Assembly (NCBI GenBank): GCA_019424905.1
Contig: JAHYYP010000002.1
Location: forward strand, 62,001 to 126,000
DNA: 64,000 bases
Reading direction: 5' to 3'
Source of the DNA: Collinsella sp.
Lineage (GTDB): Bacteria > Actinomycetota > Coriobacteriia > Coriobacteriales > Coriobacteriaceae
Positions 7,288 through 16,639 of the stretch are shown here, one piece after another; position 1 is the first letter of the stretch; each line of letters opens with the position of its first letter. The notes under the pieces were generated by a model that was not told where the DNA came from, made no database searches, and worked only from the letters and a program-made list of their open reading frames with translations. The position numbers were made by a program, and so were the translations under genes.

Positions 7288-10200
7288 TTAGTCATCGTCG
7301 GACGCACCGAGCTGCTGCAGCAGCATGAGCGCCGCAGCCACGGGGCCGGCGCCGTCGTTGGCGTCGAGGCCGCGACCCAGGCCGCTGCCCGCGCCGGCGC
7401 CCGCCTTGTAGGGCACCGACAGCTTGCGGCTCTTGGGGAAGTTCACCGCGCCATAGCGGGTCTTAAGCTCAAAGGCCACCTTCTTGGGCACGTCGACCCC
7501 CAGGAAGGTAATGCGTCCACCGCTGAGCGTGACGCTCTCGAGCCCCAGGCGCTCGCCGCGAATACGGATGCGAGCGCGATTGAACAAGTTGAGCCCCGCC
7601 AACGGAAGCTCGCCATGCGCGGCCTCGGTCTCCTCCTGCACCTCATCGATACTCTCCAGGTCCTCGGCGGCCGCGAGCTTGCGGTACACGAGCACGCGCT
7701 GGTCCACCGCCGGCATGTACTCCTCGGACAAGAAGTAGTCGGCCGGCAGGTTGATGCCCACGCTCGCCGCCTCCACGCCGGCATCGTCATCGCCGCGCGC
7801 CTCGGCCACGGCCTGTCCCAGCATCTGCGTAAACAGATCAAAGCCCACGCTCGACAGGTTGCCGTGCTGCTCGGCGCCCATGAGCGAGCCGGCACCACGG
7901 ATCTCCAGGTCGCGCATGGCGATGCGCATGCCGCTGCCCAGGTCCTGGAACTCGGACAGTGCAGTCAGGCGCGCCGCGGCCTCCTCGGTAAGAGGCAGCT
8001 CACCCGGGAACATAAAGTACGCGTATGCCTGCGTTGCCGAGCGGCCAACACGGCCCTTGAGCTGGTAGAGCTGTGCCAGACCCAGACGCTGCGAGTCCTC
8101 GATGATAAGCGTGTTGGCCGTTGCGTTGTCGATGCCGCTCTCCACGATGGTCGTGGCGATGAGCACGTCGATCTTTTTGGTCGCGAACTCGATCATCACG
8201 TCCTCGACCTCGCGCGGGCTCATCTTGCCGTGTGCCACACCCACGCGCGCCTCGGGCGCGGCCTCGTGCACGCGCGCCACGGCGTCGTCGATGGTCTTGA
8301 CGCGGTTAGACACGTAGTACACCTGTCCGCCGCGGCCCACCTCCAGGCGAATCGCCGCGCTCACCACGTCGGGTTCGTACTCCCCCACGTGCACGATCAC
8401 GGGACGGCGCCCGGTCGGCGGCGTGGTGATCAGGCTCATGTCGCGCACGCCGCTCGTGGCCATCTGCATGGTTCGCGGAATAGGCGTTGCCGAGAGCGTG
8501 AGCACGTCGATTTGCTCGCGCAGGTTTTTGAGTTGCTCCTTGTGCTGCACACCAAAGCGCTGCTCTTCGTCGATGATCACCAGGCCCAGGTTCTTGGGGT
8601 TCACATCGGCAGAAAGCAGACGGTGCGTGCCGATGAGCACATCAATCGTGCCCTCGGCAAACGCCTTGAGCGCGCGCTTTTGCTGCGCCGGCGTGCGGAA
8701 GCGGCTGAGCACCTCGACCTCCAGGCCAAACGGGGCAAAGCGCTCAAAGAATGTCTCGTAGTGCTGCTGGGCCAGAATGGTCGTGGGGCAGAGCACCATG
8801 ACCTGGCGACCGGAGTCCACACACTTAAACGCCGCGCGCAGGGCGACCTCGGTCTTGCCAAAGCCCACGTCGCCGCACAGCAGGCGGTCCATGGGCTTGG
8901 GCGCCTCCATGTCGGCCTTGATGTCGGCGATAGCCTCCAGCTGGTCGCGCGTTTCGTCGTAAGGAAAGCTCTGCTCCATCTCGATCTGCTCGGGCGTGTC
9001 GGGCGGGCAGGCGATACCGGTAATCGAAGAGCGACGCGTATACAGGTCGACCAGGTCAAACGCCAGCTTTTTGGCATTCTTGCGCGCCTTGTTGGTGGCC
9101 CGCGTCCAGTCGGCGGTGTTGAGCCTGGTCAAGCGCGGTTTATCGCCGTCGGGGCCAACATAGCGTGTGATGCGGTCGACCTGCTCGAGCGGCACGTAGA
9201 GCTTGTCGCCATCGGCGTATTCCAGCAAAAAGTAGTCGCGTTCCTTGCCGCCCACTTCCTGGCGCGCGATCTCGCTAAAGAGCGCGATGCCGTGGGTAGC
9301 GTGCACCACGTAGTCGCCCGGCTTAAACGGGAAGGTGATCTGCGTAATGTCGACCTTGCGGCGGCTGCGCGCGCGGTTGGCATCCATGCGAGCGTTGAGG
9401 TCGGCGATCGAGAACACGGCCAAATTGGCGTCGGGCACCACCACGCCCTGCGGCAGGGCAGCGTCCACAAAGGTCACGCGCCCGCGCGAGATGGTGGGCA
9501 CGGCGGCGCCGGCGGCAGCCTGCGCGGCGCCCGCCTCGAGCGAGCGGGCGTTGAGAGCATCGGCGCGACGCTCGCGAATGGAAGCATGGGCCTCCTGGCG
9601 TGCGGCACGGTCGGCGGAATCCGCTGCTGCCACGCGCACGCGGTCGCCGATAGCGCCGGCATTTTCGGGCGCCGCGGTCAGCGATTCCTCAAAGGTAATG
9701 CCCTCGTCGCCAAAGGTGAGCTCCATCGACTCGCGCGCACCGCGGTCGGGAATGGCAAACACGCAGGCATAGCGCTTGCCCACGACCTCCTGGATGCGCG
9801 TCATAAAACGGTTGTCCGAGCCTGCGATGGCAGGCTGCTCAATCTTGAGCTCGGCCGTCACCGCACCGCCGGCACGGATGAGGCTCACGTAGTTCAGGCG
9901 TTGCTGGGAGCCAAAGTCGAGTTGCTGGGCACGCACGTACAGGCCGTCCAGACGGTCGACCCCCGCCTCGCCGGCACGTGCCTCGATATCCTCGTAGGCG
10001 CGCAGGCAATCGTCGAACAGCGAGCGCGGCTCGGACAGCACCACGAGCGCCTTGCCGCTCACGTGCGACAACGGGCTCACGGTCTGGCCGTACATCACCG
10101 GCAAAAAGCGGTCGAGCTCAGGCGTAACGATGCGCGCGTCTACCATCTCGAGCAGCGCCGCCAACTTGCTGTCGTCCTGGCTGGCGCGGTAGAGCGCCAC

Positions 10201-10920
10201 ATGCATGTTGTGGACGGCGTCGTCGGTGAGTGCAAGCTCGCGACAGGGGAAGATCTCGATGCTGTCCTCATTGCCGATGGTCTGGCCCGTTGAACTCACC
10301 ATGCGGCGGATGCGGTCGATCTCGTCGCCGAAAAACTCAATGCGCACGGGCGCCTTTTCCTGCGCGGGAAACACCTCGACGGTGTCGCCGTGCACACGGA
10401 ACAGGCCGGGCGCGTCGGCGGCGCCGGCATTGGTGTAGCCCATGCCCACCAAGCGCTGCGGCACCTCGTCAAAGGGAATCTCCTCGCCCACCGCAAAAGT
10501 AGTGGACTCCCAGTAGCGGCTCTCGACCGGCGGCACGCAGCGCAGCAGTGCGCGGGCCGAGGCGACCATGATGCAGTTGTCCCCGCGCACGATGCGCCCG
10601 AGCGCCTCGCAGCGCTGGGCCACCACGGCGTCGTCGGGCGCCTGCTCGCGCCAAGGGTAGTCCTTGCGCTCGGGAAAGCGGCACACGTGCGCCAGGCCCA
10701 CATAGGCGGCCAGACTGCGTGCGGCGCGATCGGCCGCATCCTCGCCACTCACGATGTAGACCGTGGGGCGCGGACGACGCGCAAACTGGGCGGCCGCCAT
10801 GAGCGTGCGACCCGACTGAGACACGGCCAGCGTCACGTCCTCGCCAGAATCGAGTCCGGCCTCGACGGTCTGCAGTGCCTCGGCAGTGTAGAGCTGCGCG
10901 GCTATACGGTGAATGAGCAT
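7288..10920 (-). CDS. mfd: Transcription-repair coupling factor Mfd
   Basis: A 1210-residue ATP-dependent translocase that removes stalled RNA polymerase and recruits UvrA. Domains in order: UvrB-like damage-recognition module (about 1-450), the RNA polymerase-interacting CarD-like domain (about 520-600, FKPGDYVVHATHGIALF), RecG-like helicase motor with Walker A CGDVGFGKTEVALRAAF (about 680) and the DEEQ box VIIDEEQRFGVQ, and a C-terminal TRCF domain. The start is taken at the ATG 10918-10920, which has GGAGGAA at correct spacing; an in-frame upstream codon has none. A terminator hairpin lies just upstream of its ribosome site, so an own promoter there is not obvious. Confidence 0.97.
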   Translation of the reverse strand: MLIHRIAAQLYTAEALQTVEAGLDSGEDVTLAVSQSGRTLMAAAQFARRPRPTVYIVSGEDAADRAARSLAAYVGLAHVCRFPERKDYPWREQAPDDAVVAQRCEALGRIVRGDNCIMVASARALLRCVPPVESRYWESTTFAVGEEIPFDEVPQRLVGMGYTNAGAADAPGLFRVHGDTVEVFPAQEKAPVRIEFFGDEIDRIRRMVSSTGQTIGNEDSIEIFPCRELALTDDAVHNMHVALYRASQDDSKLAALLEMVDARIVTPELDRFLPVMYGQTVSPLSHVSGKALVVLSEPRSLFDDCLRAYEDIEARAGEAGVDRLDGLYVRAQQLDFGSQQRLNYVSLIRAGGAVTAELKIEQPAIAGSDNRFMTRIQEVVGKRYACVFAIPDRGARESMELTFGDEGITFEESLTAAPENAGAIGDRVRVAAADSADRAARQEAHASIRERRADALNARSLEAGAAQAAAGAAVPTISRGRVTFVDAALPQGVVVPDANLAVFSIADLNARMDANRARSRRKVDITQITFPFKPGDYVVHATHGIALFSEIARQEVGGKERDYFLLEYADGDKLYVPLEQVDRITRYVGPDGDKPRLTRLNTADWTRATNKARKNAKKLAFDLVDLYTRRSSITGIACPPDTPEQIEMEQSFPYDETRDQLEAIADIKADMEAPKPMDRLLCGDVGFGKTEVALRAAFKCVDSGRQVMVLCPTTILAQQHYETFFERFAPFGLEVEVLSRFRTPAQQKRALKAFAEGTIDVLIGTHRLLSADVNPKNLGLVIIDEEQRFGVQHKEQLKNLREQIDVLTLSATPIPRTMQMATSGVRDMSLITTPPTGRRPVIVHVGEYEPDVVSAAIRLEVGRGGQVYYVSNRVKTIDDAVARVHEAAPEARVGVAHGKMSPREVEDVMIEFATKKIDVLIATTIVESGIDNATANTLIIEDSQRLGLAQLYQLKGRVGRSATQAYAYFMFPGELPLTEEAAARLTALSEFQDLGSGMRIAMRDLEIRGAGSLMGAEQHGNLSSVGFDLFTQMLGQAVAEARGDDDAGVEAASVGINLPADYFLSEEYMPAVDQRVLVYRKLAAAEDLESIDEVQEETEAAHGELPLAGLNLFNRARIRIRGERLGLESVTLSGGRITFLGVDVPKKVAFELKTRYGAVNFPKSRKLSVPYKAGAGAGSGLGRGLDANDGAGPVAAALMLLQQLGASDDD

Positions 10921-10945
10921 GCTGTTCCTCCGGCATTGCAACGCC

Positions 10946-10973
10946 AAAAGCCCGCCGGGGCAAGCTCGGCGGG
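10946..10973 (-). terminator. Terminator between the ATP-grasp gene and mfd
   Basis: The minus strand reads CCCGCCG, a nine-base loop and CGGCGGG, followed by CTTTTGG. The hairpin ends about 20 bases before the mfd start, so it would cut read-through from the upstream gene or act as an attenuator in the mfd leader. Confidence 0.7.
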
Positions 10974-11017
10974 TCGTTCGTCAAATTCGTTGTCTGTCAT
11001 GGTAGCGCATGAAGAGG

Positions 11018-11062
11018 ACTCCAGCTCAGGCGTACGCCCAGCCCCGCAACAAAAACGCCAGA
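11018..11062. repeat. 45-base repeat, copy A
   Basis: A stretch starting ACTCCAGCTCAGGCG and ending CAAAAACGCCAGA matches 12730-12774 at 42 of 45 positions. The two copies flank the ATP-grasp-like gene as direct repeats. In copy B the CGCCAGA end is one arm of a terminator; copy A lacks a clear partner arm. Confidence 0.75.
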
Positions 11063-11142
11063 TAGAACCGGGCTCATCGGCTTCGCCAAAATCTCCCCGT
11101 CACTTCGAACGCCGCAACCACGGAAGGTGCCCCAAGAAACGG

Positions 11143-12609
11143 CTATTCCTCAAAAAAGCTCGCAACGTTCAAGCGGCTCGTCCACTCGCCTATGGTGTTG
11201 GCAAAGCCGACGCGTGTGTACACGCCCGCGAAACGACCGCGATACAGGTACAGGCCTTCCATATTAGAAGCGGGCGCAAAACCAAGATCATCCACAAGTC
11301 CTTTTGGTGCCTCTCCTCGATGCGGCCCATTGACAAGCGTTCCGCGCAAGCAGGGAGTCTGATACTGCTGAGCATACTCCTGTACAATCGCCCCAGCGGC
11401 CGCAGCGCGAGCAAGCACCTGGGACCATTCCCGTTCCGTGGCATCCAAGCCGGCAACAACGCCAACCGCGTTGTAGCCGCCGCACGGCTTGACAATCCAT
11501 CGATCCTTTTCGGCAAATCTCGACAACTGGGCGCTTTCGTCCAAAATCTCGGTATAGGGCACATGCTCCCGTACAAACGATTGCTCCTCCGGGCTCAACA
11601 AGGACTGACCGGCCCGAGACCACAGAAATGCAAATACGGTCTTAGTCGCACACGGCCACGTTCTAAAACCACCAACGATGCACGCGAGCCCTTCTTGAGC
11701 CGCCTCGATTAAGGCCGAGCGTCCGTCGCACGGCTTATCCCACAGCTCGCCGGTCACCGCGCGCCGCCAAACGCAATCAATAGGACCGGCGGCATCGCAC
11801 AGCCGCCTAGCACCGCTCTCGTCTTCGCCAATCCGCAGGTCGCGCACATCCGCAAAGCGCGCCACCACACCCCGTCGCCTCATAAGGTCGACAAAATGAG
11901 CCGCATCTTCCAAGTCGATGCTTTCCGAATAGTCGACGATTGCCACCGAAGCGGGATATATCTTTGATTGCGGTGCATAGAGCCCCTCGTCAACACAGAC
12001 TCCGTCGTCCGATCGTGCACTATCCTCGGTGCGGCGAGGATGGGCCAGCTTCCACTCTGCATAGGTCTCAAACAATGCGTCTATCCAGCTACCGCACAAA
12101 TCGTACTGCCGAAAGCCGGGGTGGTCGGATGCAAACTCCTCAAAGGAAGGCGTCATTCGCACCGCCTGACAGACCGCATCGGTCACTACCATTCCGGCAC
12201 TGCCGTCGGTATTGAGCTCGCAAAACGTATACGAACCGGCATCTTCGTCAAGAAAGATATCAACACGCGCAAGGGGAATTTGGCAATCATAGCCGGCATC
12301 CATAGCGCACAGGTCAGCAAAAGCCGGATCCATGCGAAACCACGCACGCACGGAGGCATCGGAACAAAACGCCCGCGTCACCTTGTCCATAATGCCGTAC
12401 ATGCGCTCGGCGGCCTCCTTAAGAAGCGCCGTCATATCCATGTCGAATATCTTTGGCGTCAGAGCCCAGGGCGCAGGATCACCATGGTAGAGCGCATGGG
12501 TTTGAGACAAGTATTCGTCGCCTTTGCGACGACCAGGTAGGTCACCTTCGCGCGTGCGTACGATGCGTTCAAAATAATCTTCGAGCTCTCGCGTCTTCAA
12601 TGTTGCCAC
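11143..12609 (-). CDS. ATP-grasp-like protein, glutathionylspermidine synthase-type fold
   Basis: About 488 residues. The N-terminal third includes FDMDMTALLKEA and FCELNTDGSAGM, the latter resembling the acidic substrate/metal loop of the glutathionylspermidine synthase-like and circularly permuted ATP-grasp families. The C-terminal half has DRWIVKPCGGYNAVGVV, an ATP-grasp lysine and glycine loop, and near the end RVGFANTIGEWTSRLN. It probably makes a peptide-like amide bond using ATP; the product is unknown. I prefer the GTG at 12607-12609, placed after GGAGGG; the ATG four codons upstream (12621) lacks a ribosome site. Flanked by 45-base direct repeats. Family assignment is moderate. Confidence 0.7.
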   Translation of the reverse strand: MATLKTRELEDYFERIVRTREGDLPGRRKGDEYLSQTHALYHGDPAPWALTPKIFDMDMTALLKEAAERMYGIMDKVTRAFCSDASVRAWFRMDPAFADLCAMDAGYDCQIPLARVDIFLDEDAGSYTFCELNTDGSAGMVVTDAVCQAVRMTPSFEEFASDHPGFRQYDLCGSWIDALFETYAEWKLAHPRRTEDSARSDDGVCVDEGLYAPQSKIYPASVAIVDYSESIDLEDAAHFVDLMRRRGVVARFADVRDLRIGEDESGARRLCDAAGPIDCVWRRAVTGELWDKPCDGRSALIEAAQEGLACIVGGFRTWPCATKTVFAFLWSRAGQSLLSPEEQSFVREHVPYTEILDESAQLSRFAEKDRWIVKPCGGYNAVGVVAGLDATEREWSQVLARAAAAGAIVQEYAQQYQTPCLRGTLVNGPHRGEAPKGLVDDLGFAPASNMEGLYLYRGRFAGVYTRVGFANTIGEWTSRLNVASFFEE

Positions 12610-12729
12610 GTTACCCTCCATTGCTTGATTTTTTGCTCATGCTACGCCAGCACGCACGACTTCGGCGCGCTTGAATAGGCTTCTAAATTAGCAACACATT
12701 TTTGCATGAGGCGGCAGGAGGCGACAAAT

Positions 12730-12774
12730 ACTCCAGCTCAAGCGCATGCCCAGCCCCGCAACAAAAACGCCAGA
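12730..12774. repeat. 45-base repeat, copy B
   Basis: Direct repeat of 11018-11062, with three differences in 45 bases. Its right end supplies the 3' arm and U tract of the terminator after the zinc-ribbon gene when read on the minus strand. Confidence 0.75.
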
Positions 12775-12794
12775 CGGACGAGTCGCCTGGCGTT
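12766..12794 (-). terminator. Intrinsic terminator after the zinc-ribbon gene
   Basis: On the minus strand AACGCCAG and CTGGCGTT pair around a 13-base loop and are followed by TTTGTT. It begins 25 bases past the stop codon of the zinc-ribbon gene. Confidence 0.8.
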
Positions 12795-12818
12795 ATCAGA
12801 GTGAGCTATACGCCGAGT

Positions 12819-13865
12819 CTAATCGTAGACGCCCATTTTAAGCAGTGTGAAGGTCGGGGCGCCGTCACCCTGTGCGACGCGGACCGTGCAAGTTTCGGTA
12901 CGGCCCCTGGATGCATCCGCTTGAATTGCGGCGATGAACTGGTCCTTTGGCAGGCCGTAGGTGCTCTCGGGGATGTCGGAAGGAAGTAACGCACCGCCAG
13001 CACTGTAAACCTCATAGGTGAGCTCGTAGATGTTGTCGCCAAGGTCAGTCGCGCCCGTAACGATGGCACACGATGGGTTGTAATTTCCCTGGCCGTATTC
13101 CTGCTTCAGATACAAGTACCCGTCATGCGCTTCGGCCGAATCGGCAAGCATCTGCCCACCCGACCCTTTATCAAAGGTCATGTCAGCATCCGAGAGCGTC
13201 AGACCCGTCAGGCGATTGAGTTCCCTATTGATCACATCGGTCGCCATGCGCTGATAGTGACCGTTGTCATAGTCGCCTTTCTCGATTCGATACGGCGCGT
13301 TGTCAATAAAATGGCACCAGATAAACTTGACCAGCTTGTATTTCTCGTCATCAGAAAGTCCGTCAGTCGAATCGAAGCCGCCCGCCTGATACCAGTCCCG
13401 ATCGAAGTGTTCCTCCGTAAAGTTCGACAGGAACAGGTTTGCGGCGGCATAAGTTGCCTGGTCGTTGAGGTCGACTTTTACGCTGCCGCCCGTCTGCTCG
13501 GGCTCTTCCGGCTCTTCTTGCTCTTCAGCAGGCTTCTCCTTGGCGCTTCCCTTGTCCTTGTGCTCGGCCGAACCCTCGTCGGACCCAAGTACTGTAATCT
13601 GCGATGAATTGCCCTGCCCAAGCGGACCCAGCACGCCGGTCAGCGCCAGCGCAGCGCCACCGGCCACAAGCACGCCCGCTATACATATGCCGATAATCAC
13701 CGCGCGCTTATACGACTTCTTCTGCACGGAAGGCATCCCTGCCGCCGGCATCGGTGCGGGCTCAGCAGGCGCGGCCGCCGGAGAGGCAGCGCCCATGCGT
13801 GCCCCGCAGTTCGTGCAAAAATCGGTTCCGTCGGGCATCTCGGAGCCACACTTGGTGCAAAACAT
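12819..13865 (-). CDS. Zinc-ribbon membrane protein with C-terminal extracellular domain
   Basis: A 348-residue protein. The first 24 residues form a zinc ribbon, with the cysteine pairs CTKC and CTNC 14 residues apart (MFCTKCGSEMPDGTDFCTNC). A Pro/Ala-rich linker follows, then one membrane helix near residues 55-82 (RAVIIGICIAGVLVAGGAAL), an acidic Glu/Lys-rich tether and a C-terminal folded region of about 210 residues that I do not recognise. The arrangement puts the ribbon in the cytoplasm and the large domain outside. The ATG at 13865 begins exactly at the ribbon; an upstream in-frame codon adds residues without support. Function unknown. Confidence 0.8.
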   Translation of the reverse strand: MFCTKCGSEMPDGTDFCTNCGARMGAASPAAAPAEPAPMPAAGMPSVQKKSYKRAVIIGICIAGVLVAGGAALALTGVLGPLGQGNSSQITVLGSDEGSAEHKDKGSAKEKPAEEQEEPEEPEQTGGSVKVDLNDQATYAAANLFLSNFTEEHFDRDWYQAGGFDSTDGLSDDEKYKLVKFIWCHFIDNAPYRIEKGDYDNGHYQRMATDVINRELNRLTGLTLSDADMTFDKGSGGQMLADSAEAHDGYLYLKQEYGQGNYNPSCAIVTGATDLGDNIYELTYEVYSAGGALLPSDIPESTYGLPKDQFIAAIQADASRGRTETCTVRVAQGDGAPTFTLLKMGVYD

Positions 13866-13983
13866 ATTCGGGCATCCCCTTACAACAAACGGCATCTGCC
13901 GTCATCATATTGAGCCCTCGCGACCCAAATGTGTTGCGCAACATTGGCCAAAGCCTTCGGACGCCGGCAAAACGTGCCGGGCC

Positions 13984-14649
13984 CTACCCCGTCACGCGCA
14001 CGCTGGGGCAAAGGTCTGCCAGCGGGCACTCGTCGCACTTAGGTTTGCGAGCGTCGCAGATCTCGCGGCCAAAGGTGATCCACTGGTGGTTGACCGACTC
14101 CCAATACTCGTGCGGCAAAATCTTGAGCAGATCTTGCTCGGTCTTGAGCGGCTCTTTGGCATGCGTCTTGGGGCTCAGCATCAGGCGGTGCGCGATGCGG
14201 TTGACGTGCGTATCGACCGCGATGCCCTCGACAATGCCAAACCCCACGTTGAGCACGATGTTCGCCGTTTTGCGCCCCACACCCGGTAGCTTGACGAGCT
14301 CCTTCATGTCGGCCGGCACCTCGCCGCCGTAATCGGCAACGATCATCTGCGCGGCCTCCACGGCGTGCTTGGCCTTGCTCTTATAAAAGCCGAGTGACTT
14401 AATGGTGTCGGCCACATCGGCCACGCTCGCCCCCGCCATGGCCTCGGGCGTGGGCCACTGGGCAAACAGCCGCGGCGTCACCTTGTTGACCTGTGCATCG
14501 GTCGTCTGAGCCGAGAGCAGTACCGCGATGAGCAGCCTAAAGGGATTCTCGTGGTCCAAGAAGCACTCGACCGGGCCATAGCGACGGTTGAGGCGCTCGC
14601 ACACCTCAACGGCGCGCTCGCGTTTGGCGGCATTGGTCTCGCGTGGCAT
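13984..14649 (-). CDS. nth: Endonuclease III (Nth), DNA glycosylase/AP lyase
   Basis: A 221-residue base-excision repair enzyme removing oxidised pyrimidines. The helix-hairpin-helix LPGVGRKTAN holds the catalytic Lys127, and VDTHVNRIAHRL carries the catalytic Asp146. Four cysteines at 198, 205, 208 and 214 (C-x6-C-x2-C-x5-C) bind the [4Fe-4S] cluster. Length and motifs are standard. It ends 118 bases from the zinc-ribbon gene start and is followed on the minus strand by no obvious partner. The iron-sulfur ligands here contrast with the MutY-like protein at 20543-21448, which lacks them. Confidence 0.96.
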   Translation of the reverse strand: MPRETNAAKRERAVEVCERLNRRYGPVECFLDHENPFRLLIAVLLSAQTTDAQVNKVTPRLFAQWPTPEAMAGASVADVADTIKSLGFYKSKAKHAVEAAQMIVADYGGEVPADMKELVKLPGVGRKTANIVLNVGFGIVEGIAVDTHVNRIAHRLMLSPKTHAKEPLKTEQDLLKILPHEYWESVNHQWITFGREICDARKPKCDECPLADLCPSVRVTG

Positions 14650-14711
14650 AGCGTCTCCTCAGCTCAGCGGCACAACAAACTACAGGCACGATTGTCCCAC
14701 GTCCGGGGCGC

Positions 14712-16514
14712 TTACACCTCCAAAAATGCGCCGGTCTGGCGGCCCCACAGGCTTGCGTACTCGCCGCCCGCCTCGACAAGCTGTGCATGCGTACCGTCCT
14801 CGACAATCTCGCCGTCCGCCAGCACCACGATGCGGTCGAGTGCCGCCACGGTGGACAGGCGATGCGCCACCACAATAGAGGTTCGACCGCGCATCAGGTT
14901 CTCGAGCGCCTCCTGCACCAACGCCTCGGACTCGCTGTCCAGGGCAGAGGTCGCCTCGTCGAGCACCAAAATCGGCGCGTCGGTCAGGATAGCGCGGGCG
15001 ATGGCCACGCGCTGGCGTTGTCCACCCGAAAGCTTAACGCCGCGCTCGCCCACCATGGTGTCAAAGCCATGGGGCAGGCGATCGATAAACTCCAGGGCAT
15101 TGGCCAGGCGTGCCGCCTCGCGAATCTGTTCGTCGGTGGCGTCGGGACGCCCGTAGGCGATATTCTCGCGAATGGAGCGGTGGAACAGCAGCGCCTCCTG
15201 AGGCACGTAGGCAACCTGGCGGCGCAGGCTCTGCTGCGTGCAGCGCGAGACGTCTTGGCCGTCCACGAGCACGCGGCCACCCTGTACGTCGTCCAAGCGC
15301 AGCAACAGCTTGGTGAGTGTTGTCTTGCCCGAGCCCGATTTGCCCACCAGGCCCACGCGCTGGCCCGCTGCCACATGGAGCGTCAGATCGTCGAACACGT
15401 TCTCGCCCGCCGCGGCGTCACGGTATGCAAAGCTCAGGTGCTCAAAATCAATCGCGCCCTCGCCCACCTTGAGCTCGGGGGCGTTCTCGTCGTCTGCCAC
15501 CAGACGCGGCTCGTCCAGCACGCGCGTCATCTCGGCCGCATCGCCGAGCGCGCGGTTGATGCGCTGCATCATGGAGCTCACATAGTTCAGACGCATGGTG
15601 AGGTTGTACGTATAGGTAAAGATCATGACGAGCGCGCCGGCAGAGATGCCAAACCACGCGTTGCCGCCCGCCACGAACACACTCACCACGGCCATGGTGA
15701 TAACGATAAGGCCCGAGGTCGTAAAGTTGCGTTGCATCATGGCGTGCATCGAAACCGTCTCGGCGTCGCGCGCGGCACGGTCGGCGGTATCGAATAGGTC
15801 ACGCTCAAAGTCCTCGCGCCCACAAGTCTTGACGGCCAGGATATTCGTGACCGCATCGGAAAGCACACCCGATAGCTTGTTCTGCGCGGCGGACGTCGCG
15901 GCCGAAAGCGGCATGATGCGTTTGTACATAAGCCAGACAAACGCGATGTAAACGACCATGATGCCCACCAGGATCACGGTAAATGTGGGCACCACCGGGG
16001 CGAGCGCCGCTACCGTGCAGACAACCGAGGTGATAGTGGGGATGAGCGAATACACCGTCACGTCCACCAGCCCCGTGTAGCCGCTCATAAAACGACTCGT
16101 CTGGCTCACGAGCGATCCGCCAAATCGGCTGGTGTGGAATGTCATGGATTGATTGGAGAGCGTGTCGAAGCACAAGCGCGCCAGGTGATAGTTGCCCGCA
16201 ATCTCGAGCTTGTAGACGGTGTAGTCCTGCAGCTTGGAGAGGATCTGGCCTACCAGGTTAACGAGCACGAGCGCCAGAATGTAGGGACCAAAGACCTCGA
16301 ATACTTGATCGCCCGCCACGGGACCCGCTTGGACACGGTCGACGATGAGGGCCATCACATAGGTGTTGGCAAACGTGAGCAAAAAGATGTAGCCCGCCGA
16401 CGAGAACACCGAGAGAAAGACAATCAGCGGCTGCGTGCGCGTGACGTCCCAAAAACGCTGCAGCGTGCGGCGCACGGTGGAGCGTTTGAGCGGACTGGTG
16501 TTTCTCTGAGACAT
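14712..16514 (-). CDS. ABC exporter (fused permease and ATPase)
   Basis: A 600-residue half-transporter. Residues about 20-320 form a six-helix ABC transmembrane domain. Residues about 345-590 form the nucleotide-binding domain with Walker A GLVGKSGSGKTTLTKLL, signature LSGGQRQRVAIARA, Walker B ILVLDEATSALD and the switch histidine in VAHRLST. It should act as a homodimer exporting lipids, drugs or peptides; substrate unknown. The ATG at 16514 follows AAAGGAAG, whereas an in-frame upstream ATG does not fit. No partner half-transporter lies next to it. Confidence 0.93.
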   Translation of the reverse strand: MSQRNTSPLKRSTVRRTLQRFWDVTRTQPLIVFLSVFSSAGYIFLLTFANTYVMALIVDRVQAGPVAGDQVFEVFGPYILALVLVNLVGQILSKLQDYTVYKLEIAGNYHLARLCFDTLSNQSMTFHTSRFGGSLVSQTSRFMSGYTGLVDVTVYSLIPTITSVVCTVAALAPVVPTFTVILVGIMVVYIAFVWLMYKRIMPLSAATSAAQNKLSGVLSDAVTNILAVKTCGREDFERDLFDTADRAARDAETVSMHAMMQRNFTTSGLIVITMAVVSVFVAGGNAWFGISAGALVMIFTYTYNLTMRLNYVSSMMQRINRALGDAAEMTRVLDEPRLVADDENAPELKVGEGAIDFEHLSFAYRDAAAGENVFDDLTLHVAAGQRVGLVGKSGSGKTTLTKLLLRLDDVQGGRVLVDGQDVSRCTQQSLRRQVAYVPQEALLFHRSIRENIAYGRPDATDEQIREAARLANALEFIDRLPHGFDTMVGERGVKLSGGQRQRVAIARAILTDAPILVLDEATSALDSESEALVQEALENLMRGRTSIVVAHRLSTVAALDRIVVLADGEIVEDGTHAQLVEAGGEYASLWGRQTGAFLEV

Positions 16515-16639
16515 GGGCTTCCTTTCGCGTCTGATAGGGCGAAACGCCATTGTTGCACACTAAAGCGCACTTCAGGCAAGTGCGACGCGAAAAGCGTCCG
16601 CGCCCCGCGCTTGCGCAGGCGCTCCGCCGTCAGATGCAG

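Noticed and set aside
7615..10293. 892-codon open frame on the plus strand opposite mfd
   Set aside because: It is a GC-rich antisense shadow of Mfd; its His/Arg/Leu-rich composition and lack of motifs or a ribosome site argue against coding.
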